From Pirellula sp. (GTDB taxonomy: Bacteria > Planctomycetota > Planctomycetia > Pirellulales > Lacipirellulaceae): a stretch of DNA of 64,000 nucleotides. The notes below the pieces were generated by a model, which saw only the letters and a list, made by a program, of their open reading frames with translations, had not been told where the DNA came from and did not search any database. The stretch covers positions 62,001-126,000 of the forward strand of contig PNKX01000013.1 in the NCBI GenBank assembly GCA_013822725.1, written 5' to 3'. A program made the translations under genes and the position numbers. Shown piece by piece: positions 34,652 to 44,810 of the stretch (positions are counted from its first letter, which is position 1; every line of letters starts with the position of its first letter).

Positions 34652-35992
34652 CTATTTGCCGGAATTCTCGGGCTTTTTACTCAAGAATTCGATCGCTTGC
34701 TGCAGGGCCTGATCCTGATAGTCGGCGGGTAGTTGGCCGTCTTGCTCGGTGAGTTCCGCCGCCAGTTCCCCTTCCAATCCTTCGCCGATCAAATCGCGAC
34801 GACCGCGGTAATTCCGCCAAACGTCGTACTCTTCCTGGCTGAGCGGCACGACGAATCCTTCGTCGGGAGTGACGCCCCACTCGGCCGATTCGTCGTCGTC
34901 GGGCATGCGATGGATGTTCTTCTCGCTGGGACGCCAGTAGGTCGCCGAAGTGAGCTTGAGCAAGCTGCGGCCCGACTCGATGTGCATTAGCCGCTGGACC
35001 GTACCCTTGCCGTAGGAGCGTTCGCCGACGATTTTGGCGCGGTCGTAATCTTGCAGGCAGGCGGCGACGATTTCGCTGGCGCTGGCGCTGTTGCGATCGA
35101 CCAACACGACCAACGGCAGGTCGGCGAATCCGCCGGCGCCGGTGGAGAGGTAACGGTCGCGCACGTTGCCGTCGCGGTCACGGGTCGAAACGATCGTCCG
35201 CCCGGCACGCAAGAACAGGTCGCTGATCTCGACGGCCGCATCGAGAGCGCCGCCGGCGTCGTCGCGTACGTCGATGATCAGGCCGGCGAGTTCCTCGTCC
35301 TGCGTTAGGTACGCCAGCACTGCCGACAATTCCTCAGCGGTCTTATCGCCGAACATGCGAATGCGGACGTAGCCGATCCGCGGATCCTCGCTGATGAGAA
35401 AGTTCCAGCGGCCGTCGGGGCCGCGGACGTCGCCGAGGATCGACTCCATCATGATCACGGCCCGTTTAACGGTCACCGCGTGAGTAGCCGCAGCCCCGGG
35501 CCGCATTATCGTGAGCGTGACCGGCTTGCCAATCGGCCCGCGGACGAGACGGGTCACGTCATCGAGTTCGAGACCCGCCGTCGCCTGGCCATCAACGGCT
35601 TCGATCCGATCGCCAAGACGAATGTCGGCTTCTGCGGCCGGGGATCCTGGTTCGGGCAGGCCGATCACGGTCGGCATGGGCGGCTCGCCTAAGAGTCGCA
35701 GCCGAATGCCAACGCCGCCGAACTCCTGGTCGTACTCCTCGGTGAAGGCATCCTGCTGTTTGGCATCGACAAATTCAGAGTGCTGATCGCCGTGCCGGTG
35801 GAGGACCGAGATCATGCCGTGCATGGCGCCGTTGAAGAGCTCCTGATCGGGCGCCTTTTCGAGCGCCCAGTCATCAATCACCGAGAAACCGGCGGCGACG
35901 TAACGGGCGTACGGATTCTGCTCGGCGCGCACGTAACAGGCGAACGCGACGAGCATCATCGCCAGCAGCAGCATCAGGTTGCGATAGGACAT
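34652..35992 (-). CDS. S41-family C-terminal processing peptidase with PDZ domain
   Basis: A 446-residue envelope protease. It has an N-terminal signal/anchor (LMLLLAMMLVAFACYV), a helical pre-domain, a PDZ domain at about 85-175 (FGGVGIRL ... IRLGDRIEAVDG ... VTRLVRGPIGKPVTL), and the S41 catalytic domain at 200-380. The Ser-Lys dyad is readable: S304 in NSASASEIVAACLQD and K329 in SYGKGTVQRL, 25 residues apart as in CtpA. It would cleave C-termini of periplasmic proteins. The last 60 residues are acidic and helical. It is followed on the same strand by no gene, and the MMPL gene lies upstream. Confidence 0.92.
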   Translation of the reverse strand: MSYRNLMLLLAMMLVAFACYVRAEQNPYARYVAAGFSVIDDWALEKAPDQELFNGAMHGMISVLHRHGDQHSEFVDAKQQDAFTEEYDQEFGGVGIRLRLLGEPPMPTVIGLPEPGSPAAEADIRLGDRIEAVDGQATAGLELDDVTRLVRGPIGKPVTLTIMRPGAAATHAVTVKRAVIMMESILGDVRGPDGRWNFLISEDPRIGYVRIRMFGDKTAEELSAVLAYLTQDEELAGLIIDVRDDAGGALDAAVEISDLFLRAGRTIVSTRDRDGNVRDRYLSTGAGGFADLPLVVLVDRNSASASEIVAACLQDYDRAKIVGERSYGKGTVQRLMHIESGRSLLKLTSATYWRPSEKNIHRMPDDDESAEWGVTPDEGFVVPLSQEEYDVWRNYRGRRDLIGEGLEGELAAELTEQDGQLPADYQDQALQQAIEFLSKKPENSGK

Positions 35993-36053
35993 GGATGCTC
36001 AGGTAACTAAGGCGATGGAGATTTTCGACGCGGCCAGAAGTGATCCCTTCTGG

Positions 36054-36149
36054 TCCCCTCCCCTTGAGGGGGAGGGTTAGGGAGGGGTGATGAAATCGTG
36101 TACCAGGGTTCCACCCCCTCCCCAGCCCTCCCCTCAAGGGGGAGGGAGC
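36054..36149. repeat. GA/CT-rich inverted repeat pair
   Basis: CCCCTCCCCTTGAGGGGGAGG and CCCTCCCCTCAAGGGGGAGG-type hairpins in inverted orientation lie in the gap 35993-36289. They belong to the same sequence family as the in-gene palindrome at 22271. No promoter is obvious. Confidence 0.8.
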
Positions 36150-36289
36150 CGCAAGATTCAATTCTTATGGGGATCCGTGGCTTGCGGATGCAACATCCTC
36201 TACCTCGCAGATCGTGGCGAACCCTCCACGCTCTACTAGCCGAATCGCCAACTGTCAGAATACCACGCTTGCTCGAACGCGACAGCCGC

Positions 36290-39200
36290 TCAGTCGCCGG
36301 AGGCGTGTCGTAGCCGTTGCAGCTTGGCCTGAAGCGTCGCGTGGGGCCCTTCAGCATCGTGCCCTTCGGCAGAGGCTGGAACCGCACTCCGGCCGCGGTG
36401 CGCCGGGGCGGGAACGCCAGCGGCCGCCGCATCGGCGCGGCCAGGGCGGAGCTCGCCGTCACCCTCGCCGGGCAGCACGATGCGGACCGACGAGATCGCT
36501 TCTTGGGGAGCGGCGGCGGCAGCCGCTTCGGCTCCCATCATCGCGGCCAGCGGGCTCGCCATGATCGCCGGCAGCACCACGAGCACGCCGAAGAGAAGGG
36601 CGACTTCGAGGCCGAGGGCGGCCAATCCCAGCTGATGCAACATGGTCACTTGGCTCAAGGCCAAGGTGGAAAAGCCGATCCCGATGGCGAGCGCTCCATC
36701 AATCGTCGCCGGTGCGCAGCGCGCGAAGGCCATGCGGGCCGCCTCGTGCCGGAAGAGCCCCGCGTTGATTCCATGGCGGAACCAGGCGATGTAGTGGATG
36801 GCCCCGTCGAGCGCCATCCCCGCCGCCAAGCCGGTGATCAGCACGATGCCGAGATCGTACGACGCGCCCATCCACCCCATCACGCCGAGCGTCAGCGCGA
36901 GCGGCAGCGCCACGGCAACCACGGTAGCCAAGCCGACCACGGGGTGCCAGACGATGCACATCATGGCGACAATTAGCCCCGGCAAGACGATCTTCCAGAC
37001 CAGACTGAGCGTTGCCGTCAGTTCGTCGCTGACTGCCGCAGCGATCATCGGCGTGCCGGTCAATACGCCCCGAATCGGGCGCGGGCCGCCGATTTCGACT
37101 AACGGAGAGGTCGCCGACTCTTCAATCGACGGCAACTGGGCGAGATCGACGACGTTGATGCCCGACTGATTGAAGCCCGCAACCGCCGCGGCGGTTGGGC
37201 TCGTCGGAGCGATGGGCGAAACGAGGACAACGGCAGCGGCTTTGCGGAGAGTGTCGGCGGCGCGCTCACGAGCGGTTGTTCCCGCTTGTCCTGCACGCTC
37301 AAGCGGCGCGACGTTGAAATACGTCACGCCGCCGCGCTGAACGCCGCTGCGGTTGAGCAATTCGCCCAGCTGCGCCTCGGCCGATTGATCGACCGGCGCC
37401 GCCGCGTCGTCGCTGCCGCGGAAGAGGATGCACACCGAGGCGTTCTGCAATTGTCCGCCGCGCTCGTGGAGTTCCCGCACGAGCCAATCGCGTTGCTCGT
37501 ACGCTTGCAGCACGGGATTGACCGACTGGTGGAGATGCTGACGGGTCGCCAGATAATCGACCGCGACGCCCGGCGTCGCCGCCATCAGGCGACCGTTGAT
37601 CCGCCAAAGTTGGCGGCCTGTTTTGAGATCGCTGCCGGTGCGCTGTTCGTCGCGAACCAGTTCGAGTTTCATCAAGTCTTGCTGCAACACGACGCCGTCG
37701 CCCAGATCGCCGCTGGCGGGCAGCAACGTAGCCGCGGAAATCGATCCGCTGATCTCGGACATGGCGCCAATCCGCCGCTCCACTTCGCCGGCGAGTTCCA
37801 TCTGCTCGCGCTTAGTCATGCGATACTGCTGGCCGTCGGCTTCGGGACTTTCGTCGGCGGCGCGCGTCCGTTCGTTAGGGATCGTCAGCACGATTTCGAT
37901 CGGGACCGCGTGACCGATATGTGCGCCGAACCAGTCATAGTCGCTGACCAACGGCGAACGTCCGCCGAGCGCCACTGGCAAACGAGTCGCCGGTTCGAGT
38001 TGTCGCGCGCCGATCCATGCGGCGCCTAAGACAAGCAGGCCCACGGCCGCCATCATGCCGCGACCAGTGATCGCCGTTTCAAACAGGCCAGCGAGCTGGC
38101 GCGAGGGCGTGCCATCTTGCCGCGGGCCGGCGAAGGACTTGATTTCACGATCGTCGAGCGGAAAGCGGTGGAGCCACACCGGCAAGATCGACAGCACGGC
38201 GCCGACGCTTGCCAACGACCCCAGGCCAGCGAACAAACCGAACCGGCGGAGCGGCAACAACTCGCTGAAGCAAAAGGCGCCCATCAGGGCGGCGAAAAGG
38301 AGGGCGACGATGCCCCAGCCAGGCCAGCCATCAGAGACGGCGCGCTCGGCAGCCCCGTCGACGCCGTGAGCCAGCCGGGCGTCGCGGTAGTAGTAAATGA
38401 GTCGCAGTCCGGCGACCAGCGTGAGCCCGTAAATGAGCAGCGGCGTCGCCATGACGAGCGCGTCGGCGACGCCTAAGAGCGGCGTTGCTCGCCCCAAGCT
38501 GAGAACTTCTAGGACGCCCGAGTAGAAGACAATCGCCAACATCATGGCGCCGCTGGCGACGGCGGGGAGGGCGACGATCGCGGCCAAGCGAAGGCTGCGC
38601 AGCCGCCAGGCGCACACGGCGGAGCCCATCAGCACCGCCAAACCGCCCCACTTGAGAAGCGATGACAAGCTCTCTTGGCAAATGCGAACCGAGTCGACGA
38701 CCGGGCCGGCCAGACGCAGCGACGCCGGTTCGACGCCGCTCTCTTTCGCGGCATTGCGAATCCGCTCGAGCGCTTCAGCGACGGCAGCATCGTTCGACGC
38801 CGCGATCGGGGTGAGATAGGCCGCCAAGCAGGTGAGCCGCGAAGGCTGCCCCATGGAGGCGCCCCGCTCGTCGCGTTGCGTCGGCCCGACGAAGGTTCCT
38901 TCGAGCCGATCGACGGCGCCCTCGTAAGCGAGACCGTAGGGAGCGGCGGTGAGTCGTTCGATCCACTGCGGGCCGGTTTCGATGCGGGCGATCGCCGAGT
39001 CGTGACCGGCCGCCTCTTGCTCCAGCTTGCGGGCGAGCGTCGCCAACTTCGCGGGCTTGCCGAGCGTGCACTCGTCCCAGCTGACGAGCACGAACTGTTG
39101 GCCGTCGAACTGTTCGCTGAACCACCTGTCGTCGAGCGCGACGCCGTGGGACGCAGGGAGCCAAGATTCAATTTGGTTTGATTGCCGCTGGATCGCCTTA

Positions 39201-39313
39201 CGCGCGCCGAGCGGCGCCATCGCCAGCATGAAGAGGGTCGCCATCGCGACCAGCAGGTAGTTGGGCGGCCCAAGCGTCTTGCGAGCCAGAAACGATGATT
39301 GCTTCGTCGGCAT
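36290..39313 (-). CDS. RND-superfamily MMPL-type exporter
   Basis: A 1007-residue membrane exporter. The first TM helix (LLVAMATLFMLAMAPL) is followed by a periplasmic loop of about 160 residues. TM2-6 follow (GLAVLMGSAVCAW, AIVALPAVASGAMMLAIVFY, PLLIYGLTLVAGLRLIYYY and others), then a second periplasmic loop of about 350 residues and TM8-12 near 775-950 (LIVAMMCIVWHPVVGLATVVAVALPLAL and others). This two-fold layout with GMALDGAIHY in the second half is typical of MMPL/SecDF-like RND proteins. ATG 39313 is used because residues upstream are Arg-rich and without family features. A low-complexity Ala/Pro/Gly tail (about 970-1007) is odd. The substrate is unknown; a lipid or hydrophobic compound is likely. 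Confidence 0.88.
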   Translation of the reverse strand: MPTKQSSFLARKTLGPPNYLLVAMATLFMLAMAPLGARKAIQRQSNQIESWLPASHGVALDDRWFSEQFDGQQFVLVSWDECTLGKPAKLATLARKLEQEAAGHDSAIARIETGPQWIERLTAAPYGLAYEGAVDRLEGTFVGPTQRDERGASMGQPSRLTCLAAYLTPIAASNDAAVAEALERIRNAAKESGVEPASLRLAGPVVDSVRICQESLSSLLKWGGLAVLMGSAVCAWRLRSLRLAAIVALPAVASGAMMLAIVFYSGVLEVLSLGRATPLLGVADALVMATPLLIYGLTLVAGLRLIYYYRDARLAHGVDGAAERAVSDGWPGWGIVALLFAALMGAFCFSELLPLRRFGLFAGLGSLASVGAVLSILPVWLHRFPLDDREIKSFAGPRQDGTPSRQLAGLFETAITGRGMMAAVGLLVLGAAWIGARQLEPATRLPVALGGRSPLVSDYDWFGAHIGHAVPIEIVLTIPNERTRAADESPEADGQQYRMTKREQMELAGEVERRIGAMSEISGSISAATLLPASGDLGDGVVLQQDLMKLELVRDEQRTGSDLKTGRQLWRINGRLMAATPGVAVDYLATRQHLHQSVNPVLQAYEQRDWLVRELHERGGQLQNASVCILFRGSDDAAAPVDQSAEAQLGELLNRSGVQRGGVTYFNVAPLERAGQAGTTARERAADTLRKAAAVVLVSPIAPTSPTAAAVAGFNQSGINVVDLAQLPSIEESATSPLVEIGGPRPIRGVLTGTPMIAAAVSDELTATLSLVWKIVLPGLIVAMMCIVWHPVVGLATVVAVALPLALTLGVMGWMGASYDLGIVLITGLAAGMALDGAIHYIAWFRHGINAGLFRHEAARMAFARCAPATIDGALAIGIGFSTLALSQVTMLHQLGLAALGLEVALLFGVLVVLPAIMASPLAAMMGAEAAAAAAPQEAISSVRIVLPGEGDGELRPGRADAAAAGVPAPAHRGRSAVPASAEGHDAEGPHATLQAKLQRLRHASGD

Positions 39314-39625
39314 GGAGAGGCGGTCGCGCGGGGTCGTGTCCAATCGCCCCGTTCTTCGTGAAAGGGGTCGAGCAAGTCGCGCGCAAGGCTGTCTGTCGTT
39401 CGCTCGCGAAGGGAGCCTCGCGCACTCGTGATGCAAGCAACCACGGTAGCGTGAAAAGGGGCGAGAGTCTACGCCGACTGGGGCGTCTCAGGGTCCTGCG
39501 ATGAGGCGTGGTTTCGCTGAACCCACGAGTATCCGGCAACGAGAAAAGCCGCGGGGATGAACCCCGCGGCTCGCTGGTTTGCTAGCACTGTTGACTCTGC
39601 TGGTTAGGCAGACTTGTTCGATCGG
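39314..39625. other. Non-coding stretch with a CCGCGGGG palindrome
   Basis: The 312 nt between the exporter start and the outer-membrane gene stop. Apart from the palindrome at 39548-39570 (GCCGCGGGG-ATGAA-CCCCGCGGC, inverse of the 15754 copy) I see no gene or clear promoter. Confidence 0.4.
39548..39570. repeat. CCGCGGGG palindrome
   Basis: A 9-bp stem, 5-nt loop, reverse orientation relative to the copies at 15754 and 21070. It lies between the exporter and the outer-membrane gene. Confidence 0.75.
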
Positions 39626-40936
39626 CTACCAGTACGACTCGATGCCGAATGAGCCGCCCATGTAGACGCTGTCGCCGCCTGAGGCGATCGCCGAGTAACC
39701 GCCAGGGATGAAGTTGACCTGGAAGGGAGCGAGGGCAATCGATTCGATGTACAAAAGCTCCATGCCGGCACGGATCGAGACGTTGGGCCGCAAGTGCCAC
39801 TTGGCGATCAAATTCGTTTCGCCGACGAACGAGAGGTTGTCTTCGGTGCTGTCGGTTTCGCCGCTGTTGAGGATCGTCGTTTCGCCGACCTGGAACGCCG
39901 ACTTCAGGTGCATGCGGTTCCAGTAACCGCCGCCCTTGGCGGAAGCGGTGATGCTCCAGCGAGCGGTTTCGTAGCCGTAGGAGCCGCCGATTTGCGTGCC
40001 GAGCATCCGATTTTCGGTATCGACCGAGTAGAAACCCGACTCGTTCAAGGCGGCGGCGATCGGAATCTCGAACGCGTTCCAGTCGAGCGTCTCGCTGACG
40101 TCGATGACCCGCACGCCTGCCAGGTACGAAGCTGTTTTCGTGGGATTGGCCGCGCGGACCCAGGTGCCGTTCGGCTGGAGTTGCAGTTGATCGCGAGCCA
40201 TCCGTTGGCGAACTGTGTAGTTCATTTCGATGCTGTTCATCTCGCTGTCGTACGCGTAATTCATGCTGCGGGCGCCGTCGAACGACTCGTTCACCCGGTC
40301 GATGAAGTTGGAGACCTGCAAGCCCGCGGTCGTGGCAGCGTCGAGGCTGACCGCCTGCTGCCAGCTGCCGCCTCCCATCCAGCTTGCTTCGAGCAAGTGG
40401 TCGCGATTGTTGACGTCGCGGAACAGGAAGCGGCCGAGCTTCACGCGGCCGACGCCATCCATGCCGGGCTTCTCGCCGCCGATGTTCAGGATATTTTGAA
40501 CGATGTAAGGTTGGCCGAGCGCAATGGGGTTGGTCTGAACGACCCGCTCTTCATTCGCCAAGACGAGGCCTTTGCGTTCCCAACCGCGGTTGAGCGCCAG
40601 GTAATCGACTTCGGTGTACCAGAAGCCGCGCTGCAACCAGGTGCCGGAACTTTCGAAGTAAGGCGTGCATTGCTCGAGGAGCTGCATCGGCTCGCCCAGG
40701 ATGGAGCCGTCGAAGCCCTGCGACTCCTCGCCGAGCGGAATTGGTTCGATCTCGCCGGACCCTTCGTCGACGACGCTCGGCAACGTCTCGTCGCCGTAGC
40801 CTTCATCGGCGCCAACGGCCGGGGGCAAGTCGCCTGCGTCGCCGGTCAGCGGTCCAGACAACGTCTCCTGCGCGGTCGCCCCTCGGCTCGCGAGCGCGAG
40901 CGTCAGACCCAACAGAAGAGGATTGATGATTTTCAC
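39626..40936 (-). CDS. Outer-membrane beta-barrel protein (planctomycete BBP7-like)
   Basis: A 436-residue exported protein with a GTG start at 40936, supported by a GAGGAG site. The signal peptide is [20 protein letters not shown]. An acidic linker covers about 25-90. The body consists of alternating aromatic strands ([48 protein letters not shown]). The last residue is Trp after SFGIESY, as in proteins inserted by the BAM machine. The length and pattern look like the BBP7-type barrels of Planctomycetes, but I am not certain of the exact family. It probably lies in the outer membrane; no transport substrate is known. Confidence 0.72.
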   Translation of the reverse strand: MKIINPLLLGLTLALASRGATAQETLSGPLTGDAGDLPPAVGADEGYGDETLPSVVDEGSGEIEPIPLGEESQGFDGSILGEPMQLLEQCTPYFESSGTWLQRGFWYTEVDYLALNRGWERKGLVLANEERVVQTNPIALGQPYIVQNILNIGGEKPGMDGVGRVKLGRFLFRDVNNRDHLLEASWMGGGSWQQAVSLDAATTAGLQVSNFIDRVNESFDGARSMNYAYDSEMNSIEMNYTVRQRMARDQLQLQPNGTWVRAANPTKTASYLAGVRVIDVSETLDWNAFEIPIAAALNESGFYSVDTENRMLGTQIGGSYGYETARWSITASAKGGGYWNRMHLKSAFQVGETTILNSGETDSTEDNLSFVGETNLIAKWHLRPNVSIRAGMELLYIESIALAPFQVNFIPGGYSAIASGGDSVYMGGSFGIESYW

Positions 40937-41251
40937 CGGACAGTCTCCTCGCCCAACGGTCCCCCCAGCGACGCACAATTCGCGCCGCCGTTTGCACAAC
41001 TGTTTAATCGTCCGCCATCCCCCATCAGCACAGGAATAACCGCTAGAATCGCCAAAAACGTTTCCACCGGAACAACCGCCAAACTCGCGGCTGAGCCACA
41101 GTCTCAGCCAACTTTGCGCAGATTAACTACAATGCTGGCGCCACGGGCCAGCAGCCGCGGGTCAACGGCCCGCCTGAGACGCTCCGCTATTGGGCGGACG
41201 ATCCGGTATGATGACAGCGGTCCGCACATCGCCCTTGCAGGTCACCCCGCC
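40937..41251. other. Divergent intergenic region
   Basis: The 315 nt between the starts of the outer-membrane gene (-) and transaldolase (+) must carry both promoters. I see no convincing -35/-10 pair on either strand. A GCGGG/CCCGC hairpin is present at about 41157-41180. Confidence 0.4.
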
Positions 41252-42301
41252 ATGCCCTCCCCCATCGAATCGATTGTCGCCGCCGGCACCAAGATATGGC
41301 TCGACTCGGTTGATCCCGATCTCGTTCGCGCGAATCGCGCGCTGGGAGCCTCCGGCGCCACGTCGAACCCGATTATCATCAGCGACCTGGTGAAGACAGG
41401 CCGCTTCGACGATCAACTCGCTAAGTTTCTCCGCTCCGGGCTAGATGACTCCGACGCCGCGTGGGCGCTGACCGACCAAGTGGTCGCCAATGCGCAGGAA
41501 GTGTTCCGCCCTGTTTGGGATCAGACGCGCGGCGACGACGGCTACGTGAGCTTTGAACTCGACCCGCTGCTGGAGGACGCCGACTGCCCGCTGGCGATTG
41601 AGGAGCGGAGTCAGCGCTACATTGAGCTGGGAACCCGCTGGTCGAAAGATCGGCCGAACCGGATGATCAAAGTCCCCGCGACGCCGGCGGGGCTCGGCGC
41701 GCTCGAGGAACTGTGTGCGCGCGGGATTTCGCTCAACGTCACGCTCGTCTTCTCGATGCGACAGTACGAAGCGGCGCGCGACGCCGTGTGGCGCGGGGCG
41801 CAACGGCGGAAATCGCTCGACGCCTTCAAGAGCGTCTACAGCATTTTCATCTCGCGGCTCGACGTTTACACCGAGAAGTATGTGCCGAGTCTCTCGGAAG
41901 CGGCTCAAGGGCAAGTCGGCATCGTGAACGCCAAACAGATCTGGCAGGCGAACCAACAGTTTTGGGCTGACAAGCAGACGCCGCTCAAGCAAGAGATCGT
42001 CTTCGCCAGCACGGGAACCAAGCGGGCCAGCGATCCGCCGTGGAAGTACGTCGAAGCGCTCGTCGGCAGCGACATTCAAACGAACCCGCCGGCTACTAAC
42101 GACGCGGTCCAAGCGAGCGGCCGCACGTTCCGGAGGACCATCGACGAGATGCCGCCGGCCGAAGTCCTCAGCGAGATCGCCGCCAAGGTCGACGCCGTTC
42201 ACATGGAGCAGACGCTCATGGAGGAAGGGCTCCGCAAATTCGCGGATCCGCAAAAGGCTCTGCTCGCTCTTCTCCAATCGAAGCGGGGCTCTCTCGCTTG
42301 A
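41252..42301 (+). CDS. tal: Transaldolase
   Basis: A 349-residue transaldolase-family enzyme of the pentose phosphate pathway, transferring a dihydroxyacetone unit between sugar phosphates. The N-terminal strand is [15 protein letters not shown], then [15 protein letters not shown] (the TSNP motif). The Schiff-base lysine is in [11 protein letters not shown], and FSMRQYEAA and [10 protein letters not shown] follow in the typical barrel order. ATG 41252 is chosen because the family begins a few residues before IWLDS; the frame is open further upstream through the antisense of the outer-membrane gene, which is not real coding. Confidence 0.93.
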   Translation: MPSPIESIVAAGTKIWLDSVDPDLVRANRALGASGATSNPIIISDLVKTGRFDDQLAKFLRSGLDDSDAAWALTDQVVANAQEVFRPVWDQTRGDDGYVSFELDPLLEDADCPLAIEERSQRYIELGTRWSKDRPNRMIKVPATPAGLGALEELCARGISLNVTLVFSMRQYEAARDAVWRGAQRRKSLDAFKSVYSIFISRLDVYTEKYVPSLSEAAQGQVGIVNAKQIWQANQQFWADKQTPLKQEIVFASTGTKRASDPPWKYVEALVGSDIQTNPPATNDAVQASGRTFRRTIDEMPPAEVLSEIAAKVDAVHMEQTLMEEGLRKFADPQKALLALLQSKRGSLA

Positions 42302-42347
42302 CGCGGGGGCGTACTGCACCGCCTAGAGCGACTACCTCCCCGTTTTC

Positions 42348-42417
42348 CTTTGCGCCTTCGCGCCTTTGCGTGAGACAACTTTTTCCAAATCTCACGCAAA
42401 GGCGCGAAGGCGCAAAG
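42348..42417. repeat. CTTTGCG-type long inverted repeat
   Basis: Perfect 28-bp arms (CTTTGCGCCTTCGCGCCTTT... and its complement) separated by 14 nt. It fills the gap 42302-42556 after transaldolase, and a degenerate copy is at 32146-32237. Confidence 0.88.
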
Positions 42418-42556
42418 AAATAGGGGTTGGAGTTTGCTGAATCAGGCAGCGGGTCGTCGCTCGCCCCCCGGTTTGTTACCATATTATTCCCCGGCGGGAG
42501 CCTGTTTTTCAGCCGGTCGGACGCTCCATTCCCAACGACGCAGAAAGCACGCCGCC

Positions 42557-44677
42557 ATGGCCATCGATCCCTATTCCCCATGCCCATGCGGTAGCGGCAA
42601 GAAGCTGAAGTTTTGCTGCGTCGACCTCGCCGCCGACATTGAGAAGATCACAAAGCTGGTCGCTGGCGAGCAGCCGCACGCCGCGCTGAAGCTGGTCGAA
42701 ACGTTGCTCGCCAAGCAGCCCGATCGGGCGTCGCTGCTCGACATCCGCGCGATGATCGAGCTGTCGCTCAACGATCTCGACGCGGCGGAGAAAACGCTGG
42801 AGCACTTTCTGAAAGTGGCTCCGCAGAACCCGGCGGCTCACGCCCAATGGGCGCTGTTGGCCGCCTCGCGCGGCGACGTACTTCACGCCGTCATTCGCCT
42901 GCAAGATGCGCTGGAGCTTGCCGACAACGACATGCCGCAGCGGGTATTCGAGGCGATCGGCGCCGTCGGCCATGCGCTGCTCATCGACGGCGACATGATC
43001 GCCGCCCGAGCGCATCTGCTACTGTATGCGGGAGTTGCACCCGAAGGCGATAACCGCGCGCTGGAGCTGTTGCTGCGGCTCAACCTCCAAGGGGGCCTGC
43101 CGCTGCTGTTGCGCGACAACTTAATGGTGATGGATTGCCCCACGCATTTCGCCACCGGCACGAAGGCGACGTTTGAAGAGGGGCTGCGGCTCGCGCGCCG
43201 CGGGCTGTGGCGTCGCGCTGAAGCCGAGTTCGCCAAGATCCTCAACGACGCGAATCCCGATCCGGCGGTGACCTATAACCTCGCGCTGATGCGAGGTTGG
43301 CTGGGCGACGACGGACGCTTCGCCGAAGGGCTGCATCAGTTTGCACGGTTGAACGTGCCGCTTGATGAAGCCGTTGAGGCCGAGGCGCTCGCTCAACTGG
43401 TCGATCCGAATTTCGAGGAGCCGCTGCTCGCATCGGTTCGGCTCACCTATCCGATCCTCAACGAAGACGCCGTCGTCGAACGCCTCGCCAGCGACAAGCG
43501 GATCGAGCATTACGAACTCGACCCCGAAACGCTCGAAGAGGACGAAGTTACCCGCCCTCGCAGCACGCATATTCTGCTCGATCGCCCGGTGCCGAAGACG
43601 GGCGTCGATCTCAAAGTCGAAGACGCGCCCAACGTCCTGGCGTTCATCAGCATTTACGGCAAGCGGACCGACCGCGACGCGCGCGTCGAAGTGACGACTG
43701 ATCGAGGCGAGCAGTTCGCGAAGGTTCAGGAGCTGATCGGCCAGATTCTGGGCGACGCGATCGGACCGCAGGGCGAAGAGGAAGTCGTTGCCGAGAAGTC
43801 GGCCTCTGAGGAAGCGCTCAGCTGGCGGTGGCGATTGCCGAACGACACGCCTCCCGCGCTCCGTCGGCAGTTGCTCACGCAACGCCGCCGCCAGGCGATC
43901 GTCGACGATTGGACTGCCGCGCCGCGCGCCGCCCTCAAGGGGCTGTCGCCGCGCGACGCCACAGGGAAGCCCGACCTGCGCATTCCACTTTTGGCGAGCG
44001 TTCTCGTCGTCGAGCAAGCCGCTGTCGATCCTGAAGAGCAGGCGATGTTCCAGGATCTGCGGGAGCAACTCGGCGTCTCGCGTGCCGACGCGGTCGATCC
44101 GGCGACGGTGAACTGGGACCGGATTCCGATCACCCGCCTCGCGCGACTCGATTTGACCAAGGTTCCCGAAGATCGGTTGATGCAGCTCTTCAATCGTTCG
44201 TCGATGTCGGGCGCCGCGGTGGCCTCGCTCGCGCTGGCCCATGAGCTAGTGAAACGCGACACCCCCGGCGTCGACCTGGCGCCTGTCTTCCGGCAGTTGA
44301 TTCGCTCCGAGCCTGATCCCGACAAGGCGCTGCAGTGGACCGCGCAGGCGAAGGAATGGGCCGCGAAGTCGCACAAGCCGGCCGGCGAGTGGTCGCTGCT
44401 GGAACTTGAAGTGCAGATTGAACGGGGCGACCCGCTCGGCGTGCAGGAGACGCTTAACGAGATTCGGGCCAAGCATCTCAGCGAACCGGGGATCGCAGAG
44501 GCGACCTACCGGCTCCTTTACACGGCTGGCCTGCTCACCCCGCGCGGACTTCCGACCGGCGGCGGACCGCTGGAGGCTCCAGCGGCGACGCCGAGCCGGC
44601 TTTGGACGCCTGACCAAGGGGCGCCCGCCGCGGCGCCTAGCCAGGGCGGGGGCACGTCGGCGATTTGGACGCCGTAG
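42557..44677 (+). CDS. SEC-C motif protein with TPR-like repeats
   Basis: A 706-residue protein. Residues 1-25 carry a SEC-C zinc motif (SPCPCGSGKKLKFCC), as at the end of SecA, where it binds SecB or ribosomes. Residues 30-170 are TPR-like helices (LLDIRAMIELSLNDLDAAEKT; AAHAQWALLAASRGD). A large middle part (170-560) has no fold I recognise, and the C-terminal part is helical with another repeat-like set and a Pro/Ala-rich end. ATG 42557 follows directly before the motif. It is cytoplasmic by appearance. The role is unknown; SEC-C suggests contact with protein targeting or ribosomes. Confidence 0.8.
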   Translation: MAIDPYSPCPCGSGKKLKFCCVDLAADIEKITKLVAGEQPHAALKLVETLLAKQPDRASLLDIRAMIELSLNDLDAAEKTLEHFLKVAPQNPAAHAQWALLAASRGDVLHAVIRLQDALELADNDMPQRVFEAIGAVGHALLIDGDMIAARAHLLLYAGVAPEGDNRALELLLRLNLQGGLPLLLRDNLMVMDCPTHFATGTKATFEEGLRLARRGLWRRAEAEFAKILNDANPDPAVTYNLALMRGWLGDDGRFAEGLHQFARLNVPLDEAVEAEALAQLVDPNFEEPLLASVRLTYPILNEDAVVERLASDKRIEHYELDPETLEEDEVTRPRSTHILLDRPVPKTGVDLKVEDAPNVLAFISIYGKRTDRDARVEVTTDRGEQFAKVQELIGQILGDAIGPQGEEEVVAEKSASEEALSWRWRLPNDTPPALRRQLLTQRRRQAIVDDWTAAPRAALKGLSPRDATGKPDLRIPLLASVLVVEQAAVDPEEQAMFQDLREQLGVSRADAVDPATVNWDRIPITRLARLDLTKVPEDRLMQLFNRSSMSGAAVASLALAHELVKRDTPGVDLAPVFRQLIRSEPDPDKALQWTAQAKEWAAKSHKPAGEWSLLELEVQIERGDPLGVQETLNEIRAKHLSEPGIAEATYRLLYTAGLLTPRGLPTGGGPLEAPAATPSRLWTPDQGAPAAAPSQGGGTSAIWTP

Positions 44678-44693
44678 AGATTGATAGCGATTT

Positions 44694-44806
44694 ATTCACC
44701 ACGACGACACGACGAACACAACGAGGGTAGAGAAGAGTGCTCACTGCCTTACCCTCGGGCTCAAGATCTCGTCTTTCGTCGTGTCCGTTGTGCCGTCGTG
44801 GTTCAA
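44694..44806. repeat. CGACGACACGACGAACA-type inverted repeat
   Basis: CCACGACGACACGACGAACA pairs imperfectly with the right end TCGTCGTGTCCGTTGTGCCG. It lies directly upstream of ribD; the last 17 nt, TGCCGTCGTGGTTCAAT (44791-44807), recur at 45966-45982, on the other side of ribD. Confidence 0.7.
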
Positions 44807-44810
44807 TCTC

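Noticed and set aside
34497..34712. Small + strand gene upstream of the protease end
   Set aside because: Overlaps the S41 protease 3' end, Arg/Lys/Ser-rich random composition and no ribosome site.
39794..41251. Long open frame running into transaldolase, antisense to the outer-membrane gene
   Set aside because: It is an open frame caused by GC-rich codon bias on the other strand; transaldolase homology starts only at 41252.
44700..44800. FMN riboswitch before ribD
   Set aside because: The stretch is a dispersed inverted repeat; the conserved RFN segments are not seen.
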